Made by a program: the position numbers and the translations under genes. A model generated the notes under the pieces. The model had not been told where the DNA came from. It saw nothing but the letters and a program-made list of their open reading frames with translations, and made no database searches. Positions 44,768 to 53,996 of a stretch of DNA of 64,000 bases are shown here, one piece after another (the stretch's first letter is position 1; every line of letters starts with the position of its first letter). The DNA comes from an uncultured Clostridia bacterium. Its GTDB lineage: Bacteria > Bacillota > Clostridia > Oscillospirales > Acutalibacteraceae. The stretch is from positions 62,001 to 126,000 of the forward strand of contig CANRAU010000002.1 of assembly GCA_947628665.1 (NCBI GenBank), read 5' to 3'.

Positions 44768-45243
44768 AAGCAGTCATCGGCATCGGTTCAAATCTCGGCG
44801 ACCGCATGAAAAATCTCCGTGACGCGGTAACTTCCCTCGGGCTTTTGCCGAACACAAAGGTTTTGCGGCAATCGTCCGTCTATGAAACCAAGCCCTACGG
44901 CTACGCCGAGCAACCCGATTTTTTGAATATGGTTGCAGAAATCGAAACGGATTGGAGCGCCGAAGCGTTACTTGGCGCGTGTCTTGGTATTGAAGCGGGA
45001 TTTGGGCGCGTTCGCGCGTTTAAAAACGGGCCGCGTATTTTGGATTTGGATTTGCTTTTGGCGGAGGATTTCACCTCTGATACGCCTTTTCTGCGCGTAC
45101 CGCATCCCGAAATTCCCAACCGTTCCTTTATTTTAGTGCCGCTTTTTGAATTGTTTCCCGGGGAAAACGCCTATGGATATGACTTTTCGGCCGCCTACCG
45201 CGCGCACCCCAAAAAGGATATTGTGCTTTTCGCCGCCGAGTAA
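44764..45243 (+). CDS. folK: Hydroxymethyl-dihydropterin pyrophosphokinase
   Basis: 159 residues. Activates hydroxymethyl-dihydropterin with ATP for folP. Motifs: IGSNLGDRMKNL (about 6-17), QSSVYETKPYGYAEQPDFLNMV, the ATP/Mg block RILDLDLLL (about 95-103) and HPEIPNRSFILVPL. TTG start with ggaggag upstream. It closes the folate operon; its stop lies in the loop of the terminator hairpin. FolC and FolA are not in this window. Confidence 0.95.
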   Translation: MKAVIGIGSNLGDRMKNLRDAVTSLGLLPNTKVLRQSSVYETKPYGYAEQPDFLNMVAEIETDWSAEALLGACLGIEAGFGRVRAFKNGPRILDLDLLLAEDFTSDTPFLRVPHPEIPNRSFILVPLFELFPGENAYGYDFSAAYRAHPKKDIVLFAAE

Positions 45244-45262
45244 CTCGGCGGTTTTGCCTTTT
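45233..45262 (+). terminator. Terminator of the folate operon
   Basis: ccgccgag (45233-45240) pairs with ctcggcgg (45244-45251) around the folK stop codon, followed by ttttgccttttg. Confidence 0.8.
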
Positions 45263-45311
45263 GTACGCAAAAAAGTGTACTTTTTATGTGCGAATCTGTG
45301 TGTTTTTGCGG

Positions 45312-45340
45312 TTGCCATGTGTGGATTTTCGTGGTAAAAT
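45312..45340 (+). promoter_or_regulatory. Promoter of typA
   Basis: TTGCCA (45312-45317), 17 bases, TAAAAT (45335-45340), about 35 bases before the TTG start. Confidence 0.65.
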
Positions 45341-45374
45341 AATCAACCGAATGAATGACATGAGGGTGAAAGGT

Positions 45375-47195
45375 TTGAAATCCAGAGAAGATATTCGGAA
45401 TATCGCCATTATTGCGCACGTCGATCACGGCAAAACCACATTGGTGGACGAGCTTTTGAAGCAAAGCGGTATTTTCCGTTCCAACGAAGTGGTGCAGGAG
45501 CGCGTCATGGACTCCAATGACCTCGAGCGCGAGCGCGGCATCACGATTTTGTCGAAAAACACCTCCGTCCATTATAAGGGCGTCAAAATCAACATCGTGG
45601 ATACCCCCGGCCACGCGGATTTCGGCGGCGAGGTCGAGCGCATTTTGACCATGGTAGACGGCGTTTTGCTGTTGGTTGATGCTTTCGAGGGCTGTATGCC
45701 GCAAACCCGTTTCGTCCTGCGCAAGGCGTTGGCGCTGGAGAAAAAAGTGGTCGTGGTCGTCAATAAGATCGACCGCCCGGGCGCGCGTCCCGACGAAGTC
45801 GTGGACGAGGTTTTGGATCTGTTTATTGAATTGGGTGCAAACGAGGATCAAATTGATTTCCCTGTGGTTTTCGCTTCCGCAAAGGACGGATATGCTTCTT
45901 TAGATCCCGCCGCTCGCAAGGGGGATATGCGTCCGCTGTTTGATTCTATCCTCTCGAATATCGCCGCGCCCCAGGGGGACACCGATGCGCCGCTTCAGGT
46001 GTTGTTTTCCAGTCTGGATTACGACGATTATATCGGCCGCATCGGCATTGGACGTGTGGAACGCGGCAGGATCAATCGCAATGACGCTGTTGTACTTTGT
46101 AAAACGGACGGTACGCAGGAAAACGTCCGTGTTTCCCGCCTGTATCAATTCGAGGGCTTAAAGCGCGTGGAGGCTGAAAGCGCGGCGGCAGGCGACTTGA
46201 TTTGTGTGTCGGGCATTGCGGACTTAAACATCGGCGAAACCATCTGTGACCCCGAATGCATCGAGCCGCTTCCCTTTGTCAAAATCGACGAGCCGACCAT
46301 TTCCATGAACTTTATGGTGAATGACAGCCCATTCGCGGGGCAGGACGGCAAATATGTCACTTCGCGCAATTTGCGTGACCGCCTGTTTAAAGAGGTCGAA
46401 ACAAACGTCAGTATGCGGGTGGAGGAGACCGATTCCACCGATTGTTTCAAGGTCTCTGGTCGTGGTGAATTGCATCTGTCGATCCTTATCGAGACGATGC
46501 GTCGTGAAAACTATGAATTTCAAGTCTCGCGTCCGCAGGTCATCACAAAGACCGAAAACGGCAAGCTCTTAGAACCCATCGAGTTGCTGATCGTGGAAGT
46601 CCCTGAGGAATATGTCGGCGCAGTGATGCAAAAAATCGGCGCACGGCGCGGCGAACTTGAAAATATGGGCGCGCGCGACGGAGGCGCAACACATCTCGAA
46701 TTCCGTATCCCCGCGCGCGGACTCATTGGCTACCGTTCGGAATTCATGACCGATACCAACGGCAACGGTATTATGAACAACCTGTTCGCGGGGTATGAGC
46801 CGTACAAGGGCGAGATACAGACGCGCGAACGAGGCTCTATCGTGGTACATGAAGCGGGTGAGACCTCCGCCTACGGCCTGTTTAACACGCAGGACAGGGG
46901 ACGACTGTTTGTAGGGCCGGGCGTGCCTGTATACGAGGGCATGATCGTCGGCGAATGTGCCAAAAATGAAGATATCGTCTGCAACGTCTGCAAGCAGAAG
47001 CATTTGACCAATACCCGTGCGGCGGGTTCGGACGACGCGCTTCGTTTGGTGCCGCATACGGTTTTGAGCTTGGAGCAATCCATGGAATTTATCAAGGATG
47101 ATGAGCTTGTGGAGATTACGCCGCACGCCATTCGCCTTCGCAAACGAATTCTCAGCAAAGAGCAACGCCTGAAAGAACAGGCGAGGAAAAAATAA
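45375..47195 (+). CDS. typA: Ribosome-associated GTPase TypA/BipA
   Basis: 606 residues. Translational GTPase related to EF-G, acting in 50S assembly and stress. G1 [10 protein letters not shown] (about residues 11-20), switch region with RERGITIL, G3 [15 protein letters not shown]4 [10 protein letters not shown]. Domains through to the TypA-specific C-terminal block ([19 protein letters not shown]) are complete. The frame is open 38 codons further, but TTG 45375 has gagggtg six bases upstream and gives the family start ([18 protein letters not shown]). Single gene. Confidence 0.95.
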   Translation: MKSREDIRNIAIIAHVDHGKTTLVDELLKQSGIFRSNEVVQERVMDSNDLERERGITILSKNTSVHYKGVKINIVDTPGHADFGGEVERILTMVDGVLLLVDAFEGCMPQTRFVLRKALALEKKVVVVVNKIDRPGARPDEVVDEVLDLFIELGANEDQIDFPVVFASAKDGYASLDPAARKGDMRPLFDSILSNIAAPQGDTDAPLQVLFSSLDYDDYIGRIGIGRVERGRINRNDAVVLCKTDGTQENVRVSRLYQFEGLKRVEAESAAAGDLICVSGIADLNIGETICDPECIEPLPFVKIDEPTISMNFMVNDSPFAGQDGKYVTSRNLRDRLFKEVETNVSMRVEETDSTDCFKVSGRGELHLSILIETMRRENYEFQVSRPQVITKTENGKLLEPIELLIVEVPEEYVGAVMQKIGARRGELENMGARDGGATHLEFRIPARGLIGYRSEFMTDTNGNGIMNNLFAGYEPYKGEIQTRERGSIVVHEAGETSAYGLFNTQDRGRLFVGPGVPVYEGMIVGECAKNEDIVCNVCKQKHLTNTRAAGSDDALRLVPHTVLSLEQSMEFIKDDELVEITPHAIRLRKRILSKEQRLKEQARKK

Positions 47196-47205
47196 AGATG
47201 AAAGG

Positions 47206-47259
47206 TAAGGCGCAAACGCACACAGGCGCAGTTTTAGCCGCTTTGTGTGTTTGCCTTAG
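47206..47259 (+). other. Inverted repeat between typA and the amidohydrolase
   Basis: A broken inverted repeat: aaggcgcaaacgcacaca on the left and tgtgtgtttgcctt on the right. It may act as a terminator or RNA end for typA, but no T-run follows. Confidence 0.35.
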
Positions 47260-47268
47260 AGAAAAGCG

Positions 47269-48063
47269 ATGATGATCGATTTTCATGTACATGCGTTTCC
47301 CGATCCGGTCGCAAAAAAGGCGATCCCGACCTTATCGGCAGCCTCGGGCGGCGTCGAACCCGCCTATGACGGTACGATCGCTTCTTTAAAACGGCACTTG
47401 ACCGAGAACGGGGTAGACAAGGCGGTTATTTTAAATATTGCGACCAATACGCACCAGCAAAAGAAGGTCAACGATTTTGCGATCTCTCTGCTTTCGGACG
47501 AGCAGCTTGTGCCTTTCGGAAGCGTCCACCCCGAAAGCCCCGATGCGCTGTCGGAATTGGAGCGTCTGAAAGCGGCGGGCGTTCGAGGGATCAAGCTGCA
47601 TCCCGATTATCAGAACTTTTTCGTGGATGAGGAACGCCTGTTTCCGATCTATGAAAAAGCGGCGGAATTGGGGTTAATAACGGTTTTCCACGCAGGCGTC
47701 GATATCGGCTATCCCGAACCCGTACATTGTACCCCCGAACGCCTTGCGCGCGTGCTTGACCGTTTCGGGGACGCGCCTGTCGTCGCAGCGCATTTCGGCG
47801 GCTATCTGCTGTGGGATTCCGTTTTGGAACATCTTTGCGGAACGAAAGTCTATTTGGATACGGCGTTTTCGTATGGCAAAATTCCGCCGGATTACGCCAA
47901 AAAAATTCTTGCTGCGCATGATACCCAGCGCATCCTGCTCGGCAGCGATATGCCTTGGAGCACGGCGGCGGATGAGGTGCGTTTGATCCGTGCTTTGGGG
48001 CTTTCTGAGCAGACGGTCGAAAAAATTCTGTCGATAAATGCCAAAAGATTGCTTGGAATTTAG
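47269..48063 (+). CDS. Amidohydrolase family protein (metal-dependent hydrolase)
   Basis: 264 residues, TIM-barrel of the amidohydrolase-2 (ACMSD/uronate isomerase-like) branch. Metal site residues: HVH near the start (His6, His8), HPDYQNFF with a central His, FHAG, AHFGG and the Asp in GSDMPWS (about residue 227). These fit a hydrolase or decarboxylase of small cyclic or aromatic acids. The substrate cannot be told from the sequence. A sodium:solute symporter gene follows after its own promoter. ATG 47269 and 47272 are both possible. Confidence 0.85.
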   Translation: MMIDFHVHAFPDPVAKKAIPTLSAASGGVEPAYDGTIASLKRHLTENGVDKAVILNIATNTHQQKKVNDFAISLLSDEQLVPFGSVHPESPDALSELERLKAAGVRGIKLHPDYQNFFVDEERLFPIYEKAAELGLITVFHAGVDIGYPEPVHCTPERLARVLDRFGDAPVVAAHFGGYLLWDSVLEHLCGTKVYLDTAFSYGKIPPDYAKKILAAHDTQRILLGSDMPWSTAADEVRLIRALGLSEQTVEKILSINAKRLLGI

Positions 48064-48072
48064 TTGCTTTTG

Positions 48073-48106
48073 CCCTCTTGACCGATGTAAGGCAAGAGGG
48101 TATAAT
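48073..48106 (+). promoter_or_regulatory. Symporter promoter containing an inverted repeat
   Basis: TTGACC (48078-48083), 17 bases, TATAAT (48101-48106). The repeat ccctcttg (48073-48080)/caagaggg (48093-48100) starts before the -35, overlaps its first bases and ends right at the -10, so it could be an operator or, with the following T-rich stretch, a terminator for the amidohydrolase gene. Confidence 0.7.
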
Positions 48107-48176
48107 TTTATCGTGTAAGCACTTTAGCAAATAAAAACTTTAAAGCGCAAAAATACTTTACGACAGGAGAGACATT

Positions 48177-49688
48177 ATGGAAAAGGTCATGATTTGGACG
48201 ACGATCCTTGTATACATACTGGTTTTGGTCGTCGTCGGGCTGATCACCGGCCGAAAATCCAAGAGTATCGCCGACTTTACGGTCGGCGGCAGAAATGCGG
48301 GGGCATGGCTGTCCGCGCTCTCTTACGGAACGGCCTATTTTTCGGCGGTGATGTTTGTCGGCTATGCGGGCAAAACAGGCTTGAGCTTCGGGCTTTGGGG
48401 CGTTTTGGCAGGTATCGGCAACGCCGTGTTCGGTTCTCTGCTTGCGTGGGCGATGCTTGCGCGCAGAACGCGCGACGTATCCGGCCGTTTGAAGCTGAAA
48501 ACCATGCCGGAATTCTTTGAAAAGCGGTATAACAGCGTGCCTATGCGCATCTTTGCCGCGGCGGTCATTTTCCTGTTCCTGGTTCCGTATTCCGCATCGG
48601 TATACAGCGGCCTTGCAAGCGTCGCCGATGTACTGCTCGGTATCAACGATACGGTATTTTTGATCATTATTGCGGTTCTCGCCATTCTTTTGGTCACCTT
48701 CGGCGGCTATCTTGTGCAGGCGCGTGCGGATTTCATACAGGGCATAGTAATGATGGTCGGTGTGGCGCTTTTGCTGTTTTTCGTCGTGCGCTGCGATCAG
48801 GTCGGGGGCTTGGAAGGGCTTAAGGCTTACGCCCAAACACAGGCGGGTCTGCCGACGCTCAATGCTTCCCAGTGGGTTTCGCTGATGGCGACGGTGCTGA
48901 TGACCAGCTTCGGCACATGGGGTTTGCCGCAAATGGTGCAGAAGTATTTCGGGATTCGGGATGATAAACAGGCAAAACGCGGCATCATCATTTCCACGGT
49001 CTTTGCGTTTTTGATTGCGGGCGGCGGTTACTTTATCGGCTCGCTTTGCCATGCTTACTACACCGTCGGCGTCGATATGCCCGAGGCGGATTACATCGTG
49101 CCGAATATGTTAAAGGATTCGCATCTTCCCACGGTTTTGCTCGGTGTGATTATCGTCCTATTGCTGTCCGCGTCCGTATCCACGCTTTGCTCCGTGACCC
49201 TTTCCGCCGGCAGCGCGCTGAGTATCGACTTTGTGTCCGTTGCCGTGAAAAAAGATATGAAAGATCAGCAAAAGAGCATGCTGACCAAGGTGTTCTGCGT
49301 TTTGTTCGTTTTGCTTTCCTATGTGGTCGCCAACACCAAAACCCCGATTTTGGATATGATGAGTTATTCCTGGGGGATTATTTCGGGTTCGTTCCTCGCG
49401 CCCTATGTGCTGGCGCTTTACAGCAAAAAAATCAACAAACCCGGCGCTTGGGCGGGTATTTTGACGGGCTTCTGCATTGCAATCGTCCCGGCCGCCTGCA
49501 AGATCCTCAATCTGCTTTCGGTCGAAACGCCTACTGTGGTCAAGCTGATGGGGCAAGGACCGCTGTATGCCTGCATCGCCATGGTCGCTTCGGTCTTGAT
49601 GTGCCTGCTCGTCAGCGCGTTTACGCAAAGGAAATCGGAAAAAGAGGTTACGGATTTCTTTTATAACGGTGTTGTTGAAGCCGAATAA
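48177..49688 (+). CDS. Sodium:solute symporter family protein
   Basis: 503 residues with about 13 membrane helices, SSS family (SLC5-like). Family features: GRKSKSIADFTVGGRNAGAWLSALSYGTAYFSAVMFVGYAG (residues about 26-66, read in parts), FGTWGLPQMVQKYFGIRD in the middle, and a Ser-rich helix LLSASVSTLCSVTLSAGSAL that carries the second sodium site. Substrate is not predictable; proline/pantothenate/sugar branches share these patterns. Ribosome site aggaga is present before ATG 48177. Its own promoter is at 48078. Confidence 0.9.
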   Translation: MEKVMIWTTILVYILVLVVVGLITGRKSKSIADFTVGGRNAGAWLSALSYGTAYFSAVMFVGYAGKTGLSFGLWGVLAGIGNAVFGSLLAWAMLARRTRDVSGRLKLKTMPEFFEKRYNSVPMRIFAAAVIFLFLVPYSASVYSGLASVADVLLGINDTVFLIIIAVLAILLVTFGGYLVQARADFIQGIVMMVGVALLLFFVVRCDQVGGLEGLKAYAQTQAGLPTLNASQWVSLMATVLMTSFGTWGLPQMVQKYFGIRDDKQAKRGIIISTVFAFLIAGGGYFIGSLCHAYYTVGVDMPEADYIVPNMLKDSHLPTVLLGVIIVLLLSASVSTLCSVTLSAGSALSIDFVSVAVKKDMKDQQKSMLTKVFCVLFVLLSYVVANTKTPILDMMSYSWGIISGSFLAPYVLALYSKKINKPGAWAGILTGFCIAIVPAACKILNLLSVETPTVVKLMGQGPLYACIAMVASVLMCLLVSAFTQRKSEKEVTDFFYNGVVEAE

Positions 49689-49710
49689 GCAACCAATCAC
49701 GATAACAGTA

Positions 49711-49746
49711 AAAACCGACGGGAGCGATCCCGTCGGTTTTTTCGTG
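49711..49746 (+). terminator. Terminator of the symporter gene
   Basis: aaaaccgacggga pairs perfectly with tcccgtcggtttt around gcga, followed by a T-run. Confidence 0.9.
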
Positions 49747-49785
49747 GAAAACCTTTTCCGCTGTGTTCTTTTTGTGCCAATCGGA

Positions 49786-49814
49786 TTTACTTTTTTTTCG
49801 GGATATGCTAAAAT
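49786..49814 (+). promoter_or_regulatory. Extended -10 promoter of the MreB-like gene
   Basis: TTTACT (49786-49791), 17 bases, TAAAAT (49809-49814) with a TGC extension (49806-49808). Confidence 0.6.
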
Positions 49815-49846
49815 AATGCAAAATGCGATTTCGGGAGGTGCGTCGG

Positions 49847-50869
49847 GTGCTTGGGAAAACCATTGGAATCGATTTCGGTTCTGCGTCTACCATTATGTAT
49901 GTCGAAGGCAAAGGCATTGTACTCGACGAGCCGACCATGATCGCCATCGATACAGAGACCGATATACCCATCGCAATCGGAAACGCCGCCTACACCATAA
50001 ATGGCAGAACGGATGACACGATCTCCGTTGTCAGCCCCGTGAAAAACGGTATCATTTCGGATTATACGAACGCGGAGCATATTTTGCGCTACTATTTTCA
50101 GCGGCTTTGCGGCAACAGCATTTTCAAGCCGAACGTGATCCTGACCGTGCCGAGCAGCGCTACGAATCTCGACAAACGCACCTTTTTGGACGTTGCCATG
50201 CACGCGGGTGCGGGCAGGGTATGCCTTGTGGAGGAATCCCTTGCCTCCGCGCTCGGCCTCGGCATGGAGAGCAATACGTTTTCCGGGCAGTTTATCGTCA
50301 ATATGGGCGCGGGCGCGGTCGACGTTGCCGTCGTCACGATGGGCAGTCTTGCTGTCGCGAAGTCTTTAAAAGTCGGCGGAAAGTCCATTGACGCCGCCAT
50401 TCAGCGGTATCTGCGCAAGGAACGCGATATTTTGATAGGTTCTCAAACGGCGGAGCGTTTAAAGATTTGCCTTGGCAGCGCCGTTCCGCGGAAAGAGGAA
50501 ATCGCAATTATGGTCGGCGGCAAAAGCAGCTTGGACAATATGCCGATCTCTTTTGAGGTAACGTCCACCGAGCTGTTTACCTGCATCCGCAGTCAGTTGG
50601 ACTTGATCGTCGGCGGCATCAAATCGGTGTTGGAGATCACGCCGCCCGAGCTTGTCGGTGATATTTCCGAAAACGGTATCGTCATAACGGGCGGAACGTC
50701 GCTTTTGTACGGGCTTAAAACGCTGCTGGAAAGCGAAACGGGGATAGAGGCGCATTTGGCAGCCGACCCGATGTACAGCTGTGTTTCCGGCGCAGCGGCT
50801 ATGGTCAAGGATGTGGATTATCTGGCGCAAAACGGATACGCCTTTAAAACGCTCCAGGAATTAAGTTAA
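49847..50869 (+). CDS. MreB/Mbl-type actin-like protein
   Basis: 340 residues, actin-fold ATPase that guides cell-wall synthesis. Phosphate-1 loop GIDFGSASTIMYVEGKGIVLDEPTMIAID (in parts, residues 6-35), GNAAY, PVKNGIISDYTNAEHILRYY, TVPSSATNLDKRTFLD, the phosphate-2 region NMGAGAVDVAVVTMG, and ITGGTSLLYGL. Matches MreB closely, but mreC and mreD are not adjacent, so it is more likely a paralogue (Mbl or MreBH type). The phosphate-2 loop has NMGAGAVD instead of the usual DIGGGTTE. Start GTG 49847 has gggaggtg six bases upstream; ATG 49823 lies before that site. Confidence 0.9.
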   Translation: MLGKTIGIDFGSASTIMYVEGKGIVLDEPTMIAIDTETDIPIAIGNAAYTINGRTDDTISVVSPVKNGIISDYTNAEHILRYYFQRLCGNSIFKPNVILTVPSSATNLDKRTFLDVAMHAGAGRVCLVEESLASALGLGMESNTFSGQFIVNMGAGAVDVAVVTMGSLAVAKSLKVGGKSIDAAIQRYLRKERDILIGSQTAERLKICLGSAVPRKEEIAIMVGGKSSLDNMPISFEVTSTELFTCIRSQLDLIVGGIKSVLEITPPELVGDISENGIVITGGTSLLYGLKTLLESETGIEAHLAADPMYSCVSGAAAMVKDVDYLAQNGYAFKTLQELS

Positions 50870-50884
50870 AAAAGAAGACAAACG

Positions 50885-50913
50885 AAAAGCGGCACGCTGT
50901 GTGCCGCTTTTTT
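50885..50913. terminator. Terminator of the MreB-like gene and ldh
   Basis: aaagcggcac pairs with gtgccgcttt around gctgt, with A-run before and T-run after, so it can act in both directions between the convergent genes. Confidence 0.85.
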
Positions 50914-51872
50914 CAGGATAAAAACGTATCCTTCCAAACCGAGTCGAGCAGTCCGCACGAATTTGCAAATTGTTTTTGTTCCTCTTCCTCTAACTTCAAA
51001 GTCAGGATCTCGCGGACGCCGTTGCGCCCGAGAATACAGGGGACGCCTGCAAACACGCCGTTGACGCCGTATTCCCCGCGCAGCATGGTGGAAACGGTCA
51101 ACACGCTGTTTTCATCGCTGAAAATAGATTTGACGATGCGCACGAGCGCAAGCCCTATGCCGTAATACGTTGCGCTTTTCGCCTGTATGATCTTATACCC
51201 CGCGCGCCTGACGTTGACGGCGATTTCTTTCAAATCGTCGCACTTGTACGTTTCGGGATTTTCGCGTAAAATTTCCCGAATCGGTTTTGTGCCGATCATC
51301 GCCTGCGACCAGGGAACCATTTCGCTGTCGCCGTGTTCGCCGATCACATAGGCGTGGACATTCTTTGGGTCGACCGTAAAATAATCGCCGAGCAGATACC
51401 GAAGCCGCGCCGTATCGAGCGTCGTACCCGAACCGATCACTTTTTTGCAGTCAAAGCCCGATTCCTGCCACACCACACGCGTCATAATGTCCACGGGATT
51501 GGTCGCGATCAAGAATACACCGTCAAAGCCCGAATACAGAACCGGGGCGACGATGCTTTGAAAGACTTCTCGATTGCGCTGCAGCAGGGAAATCCGATCC
51601 TCCCCGGGCTTTTGTGACACGCCCGCGCACAAGACGATGATATCTGCGTCGGTACAGTCGCGGTAATCGCCCGCCGTGATTTTCATGTTGGTTCGCGCGA
51701 ACGCGAGTCCGTGATTCAAATCCATGGCCTCGCCGTTGGCTTTTTCTTTGTTGATGTCGATGAGCACCATTTCGTCGCAAGCACCAAAGCACAGCGCGGC
51801 ATAGGCAAAGCTCATCCCGACAAATCCCGTGCCGATCACGGCGACCTTTTTTGTAAATCCGTTGTTTTTCAT
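50913..51872 (-). CDS. ldh: L-lactate dehydrogenase
   Basis: 319 residues. Reduces pyruvate to L-lactate with NADH, a fermentation exit. NAD loop VAVIGTGFVGMSFAYA (about 10-25), ATNPVDIMTRVVW (about 126-138), and the catalytic His in GEHGDSEMVPWS (about 182-193). Arg in SLLQRNREVF contacts substrate. Good ribosome site (ggagg) before ATG 51872. Convergent with the MreB-like gene and followed upstream by asnB in the same direction. The lar genes at 58-61 kb belong to lactate racemisation, so D- and L-lactate may both be handled by this organism. Confidence 0.93.
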   Translation of the reverse strand: MKNNGFTKKVAVIGTGFVGMSFAYAALCFGACDEMVLIDINKEKANGEAMDLNHGLAFARTNMKITAGDYRDCTDADIIVLCAGVSQKPGEDRISLLQRNREVFQSIVAPVLYSGFDGVFLIATNPVDIMTRVVWQESGFDCKKVIGSGTTLDTARLRYLLGDYFTVDPKNVHAYVIGEHGDSEMVPWSQAMIGTKPIREILRENPETYKCDDLKEIAVNVRRAGYKIIQAKSATYYGIGLALVRIVKSIFSDENSVLTVSTMLRGEYGVNGVFAGVPCILGRNGVREILTLKLEEEEQKQFANSCGLLDSVWKDTFLS

Positions 51873-51919
51873 TCTGTTTTCCTCCGCGTTTTATACCAGT
51901 TTGCCCCAAAATGCTCCCA

Positions 51920-53755
51920 TCAAACCGTTATATGGATCGCATATTTTTCGAGCCAATAATTCAACTGCACAAAATACGCTATGGTTTGGGGCGTCGTCAT
52001 GAGCTGCCCATACCAGGGCTGCTGTTTGTCGTCGGTCAGCAGCTTTTCCAATGCGGACTTTTTCACGATTTGGAACAGGGGGGCATTCGGGTTATCCAAA
52101 ACCTTTTGCAGTTCCACCCGAACCGCCTGCAAATAAGCGGGATTGTGCGTTTTCGGATAGGGACTTTTTTTGCGCCATAAAATTTCCTCCGGTAGCAGAT
52201 CCTTGACCGCTTCGCGCAAAAGCCCCTTTTCATAGTGCTTATAATCCTTGTATTCCCAAGGTACGGTATATAAATACTCCGCAATGCGGTAATCACAGAA
52301 GGGGACGCGCACCTCCAGACCGTTATACATACTCATTCGATCCTTGCGATCCAAAAGGGTCTGCATGAACCACTCCAAGTTGAGCTTCATCATTTCTTTC
52401 ATGCGCGATTCCGTTTCGCTTAAACCTTCGATTTTATGCGTTCGGCGCACGGTATCGGCATATTTTTGATACACATAATCTTCTGCGTCGATTTTTTCCC
52501 GAAGTTCATCCTGTAAAAACGACGCTCGATACGCTGTGGACTGCGCCCAGGGGAATCCGTCCGTCATACGGATGGTTTTGTCCCTGTACCATGGGTAGCC
52601 GCCGAAAATTTCATCCGCACATTCGCCGGAAAGCGCGACCGTACCCTGCTTTTTGATCTCCTTACAAAACAGCAGCAGGGAGCTGTCCACATCTACCATG
52701 CCCGGCAGATCGCGTGCCTCCACCGCGTTATATAACGCGCTGACCAGTTCGCTTGTATCGAGTTCCACCAAATGATTTTGCGCGTGCAGGTAGTCGTTCA
52801 TAATGCCTACAAATTGCGAATCGCTGTTGGGCTGAAATTTGCTGCGCTTAAAATACAGATCGTTGTTTTTGTAGCCGACGGTGAAGGTGTGCAGTTGTTC
52901 GCCGTTTTGATGAAAATAGCGATCCGCTACCGAGGAGATGATACTGGAATCTAATCCCCCCGAAAGGAAAGTGCATACCGGCACATCGGACGTAAGCTGG
53001 CGCATGATGGCGTCCGTGACGAGATAATGTACCTTTTCCACGGTTTCGGGAAAACTGTCCGTAAACGGCTGATCCCGCAATTCCCAGTAGCGTTCCATCC
53101 GAAACCCGTCACGGTCAAAGCGCGCGCAATGTGCCGGCGGTATTTCAGAAACACCTTTGAATACGCCGTAGCCGGGTGTGCGCCCGGGACCTATGAGCAT
53201 GACCTCCGAAACGCCCTGTAAATCGATTTCGGGGCGAATTTTTTCGCTTGCAAGCAACGCTTTGATTTCAGAGCCGAACAGAAAATGCGTTTCGGTATTG
53301 GCATAGAACAGAGGCTTTACGCCGATGCGGTCACGCGCAAGAAATAGACTTTGCCGCTGTTTATCCCATATGGCGAACGCAAAAATGCCGTTGAATTCCC
53401 GCACACAGTCGTCGCCCCACGCCATATAGGCTTTCAGCACGACCTCCGTGTCGCTGTGTCCGTGAAAGCGATACCCTAAGGCCGACAGCTTTTGCCGAAT
53501 TTCTTCGGTGTTGTAAAGCTCTCCGTTATATACGATCGTATAAAGGTTGTCACGCGTGGCTTCGCACATCGGCTGTTTGCCGTCCGCAATATCGATTACC
53601 GCGAGCCGCGTATGTACCAGCATCACGTGATCTTCGCGGTAAGTCCCCATGGCGTCCGGGCCGCGGGGCGCCAGCACCTTCTGCATTTTCAAAAATGCGT
53701 TTTCATCCTTTTCAATAGGGCAAGTATAAGAAACTGCGCCTGCGATTCCGCACAT
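51920..53755 (-). CDS. asnB: Asparagine synthetase B (glutamine-hydrolysing)
   Basis: 611 residues. N-terminal Ntn glutaminase with catalytic Cys2 (MCGIAGAVSYT), including RGPDAMG and NGELYN boxes (about residues 31-82), and the C-terminal synthetase domain with the PP-loop FLSGGLDSSIISSVA and SGECADEIFGGYPWY. All catalytic residues are in place. Makes asparagine from aspartate, glutamine and ATP; some members amidate wall precursors, but this has the classical length and motifs. gaggg precedes ATG 53755. Upstream of ldh in the same direction with a gap of 47 bases, so co-transcription is possible. Confidence 0.94.
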   Translation of the reverse strand: MCGIAGAVSYTCPIEKDENAFLKMQKVLAPRGPDAMGTYREDHVMLVHTRLAVIDIADGKQPMCEATRDNLYTIVYNGELYNTEEIRQKLSALGYRFHGHSDTEVVLKAYMAWGDDCVREFNGIFAFAIWDKQRQSLFLARDRIGVKPLFYANTETHFLFGSEIKALLASEKIRPEIDLQGVSEVMLIGPGRTPGYGVFKGVSEIPPAHCARFDRDGFRMERYWELRDQPFTDSFPETVEKVHYLVTDAIMRQLTSDVPVCTFLSGGLDSSIISSVADRYFHQNGEQLHTFTVGYKNNDLYFKRSKFQPNSDSQFVGIMNDYLHAQNHLVELDTSELVSALYNAVEARDLPGMVDVDSSLLLFCKEIKKQGTVALSGECADEIFGGYPWYRDKTIRMTDGFPWAQSTAYRASFLQDELREKIDAEDYVYQKYADTVRRTHKIEGLSETESRMKEMMKLNLEWFMQTLLDRKDRMSMYNGLEVRVPFCDYRIAEYLYTVPWEYKDYKHYEKGLLREAVKDLLPEEILWRKKSPYPKTHNPAYLQAVRVELQKVLDNPNAPLFQIVKKSALEKLLTDDKQQPWYGQLMTTPQTIAYFVQLNYWLEKYAIHITV

Positions 53756-53785
53756 TAGAATCCCTCCGTATTTTGGTTCTGTAGC

Positions 53786-53815
53786 AGTATATGCCGAACA
53801 CTTTTAAAGCGACAA
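53786..53815 (-). promoter_or_regulatory. Possible promoter of asnB
   Basis: Reverse strand: TTGTCG (53815-53810), 18 bases, TATACT (53791-53786). Usable, not strong. Confidence 0.45.
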
Positions 53816-53912
53816 AAAGGCTTTTATAAAAAGTTCCGTACTTTCCAAACATCATGCACACATCTGTGTTTTTCGCATCCTGACAAATTTAGTCGGAACA
53901 GCGAAAAGCCGC

Positions 53913-53941
53913 TTTACAAATGTCGAAATGTCCCGTATAAT
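53913..53941 (+). promoter_or_regulatory. Promoter of the uracil permease gene
   Basis: TTTACA (53913-53918), 17 bases, TATAAT (53936-53941). The leader of about 50 bases has only a small gccgt/acggc stem and no PyrR-type attenuator. Confidence 0.8.
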
Positions 53942-53996
53942 AAAACCAAATGCAAAGCCGTATTGTGAGACGGCAGATTTAAGGGGATGAATAACT

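Noticed and set aside
48108..49052. 314-codon reverse open frame over the sodium:solute symporter
   Set aside because: Shadow of a membrane protein gene (complement of hydrophobic codons gives charged residues).
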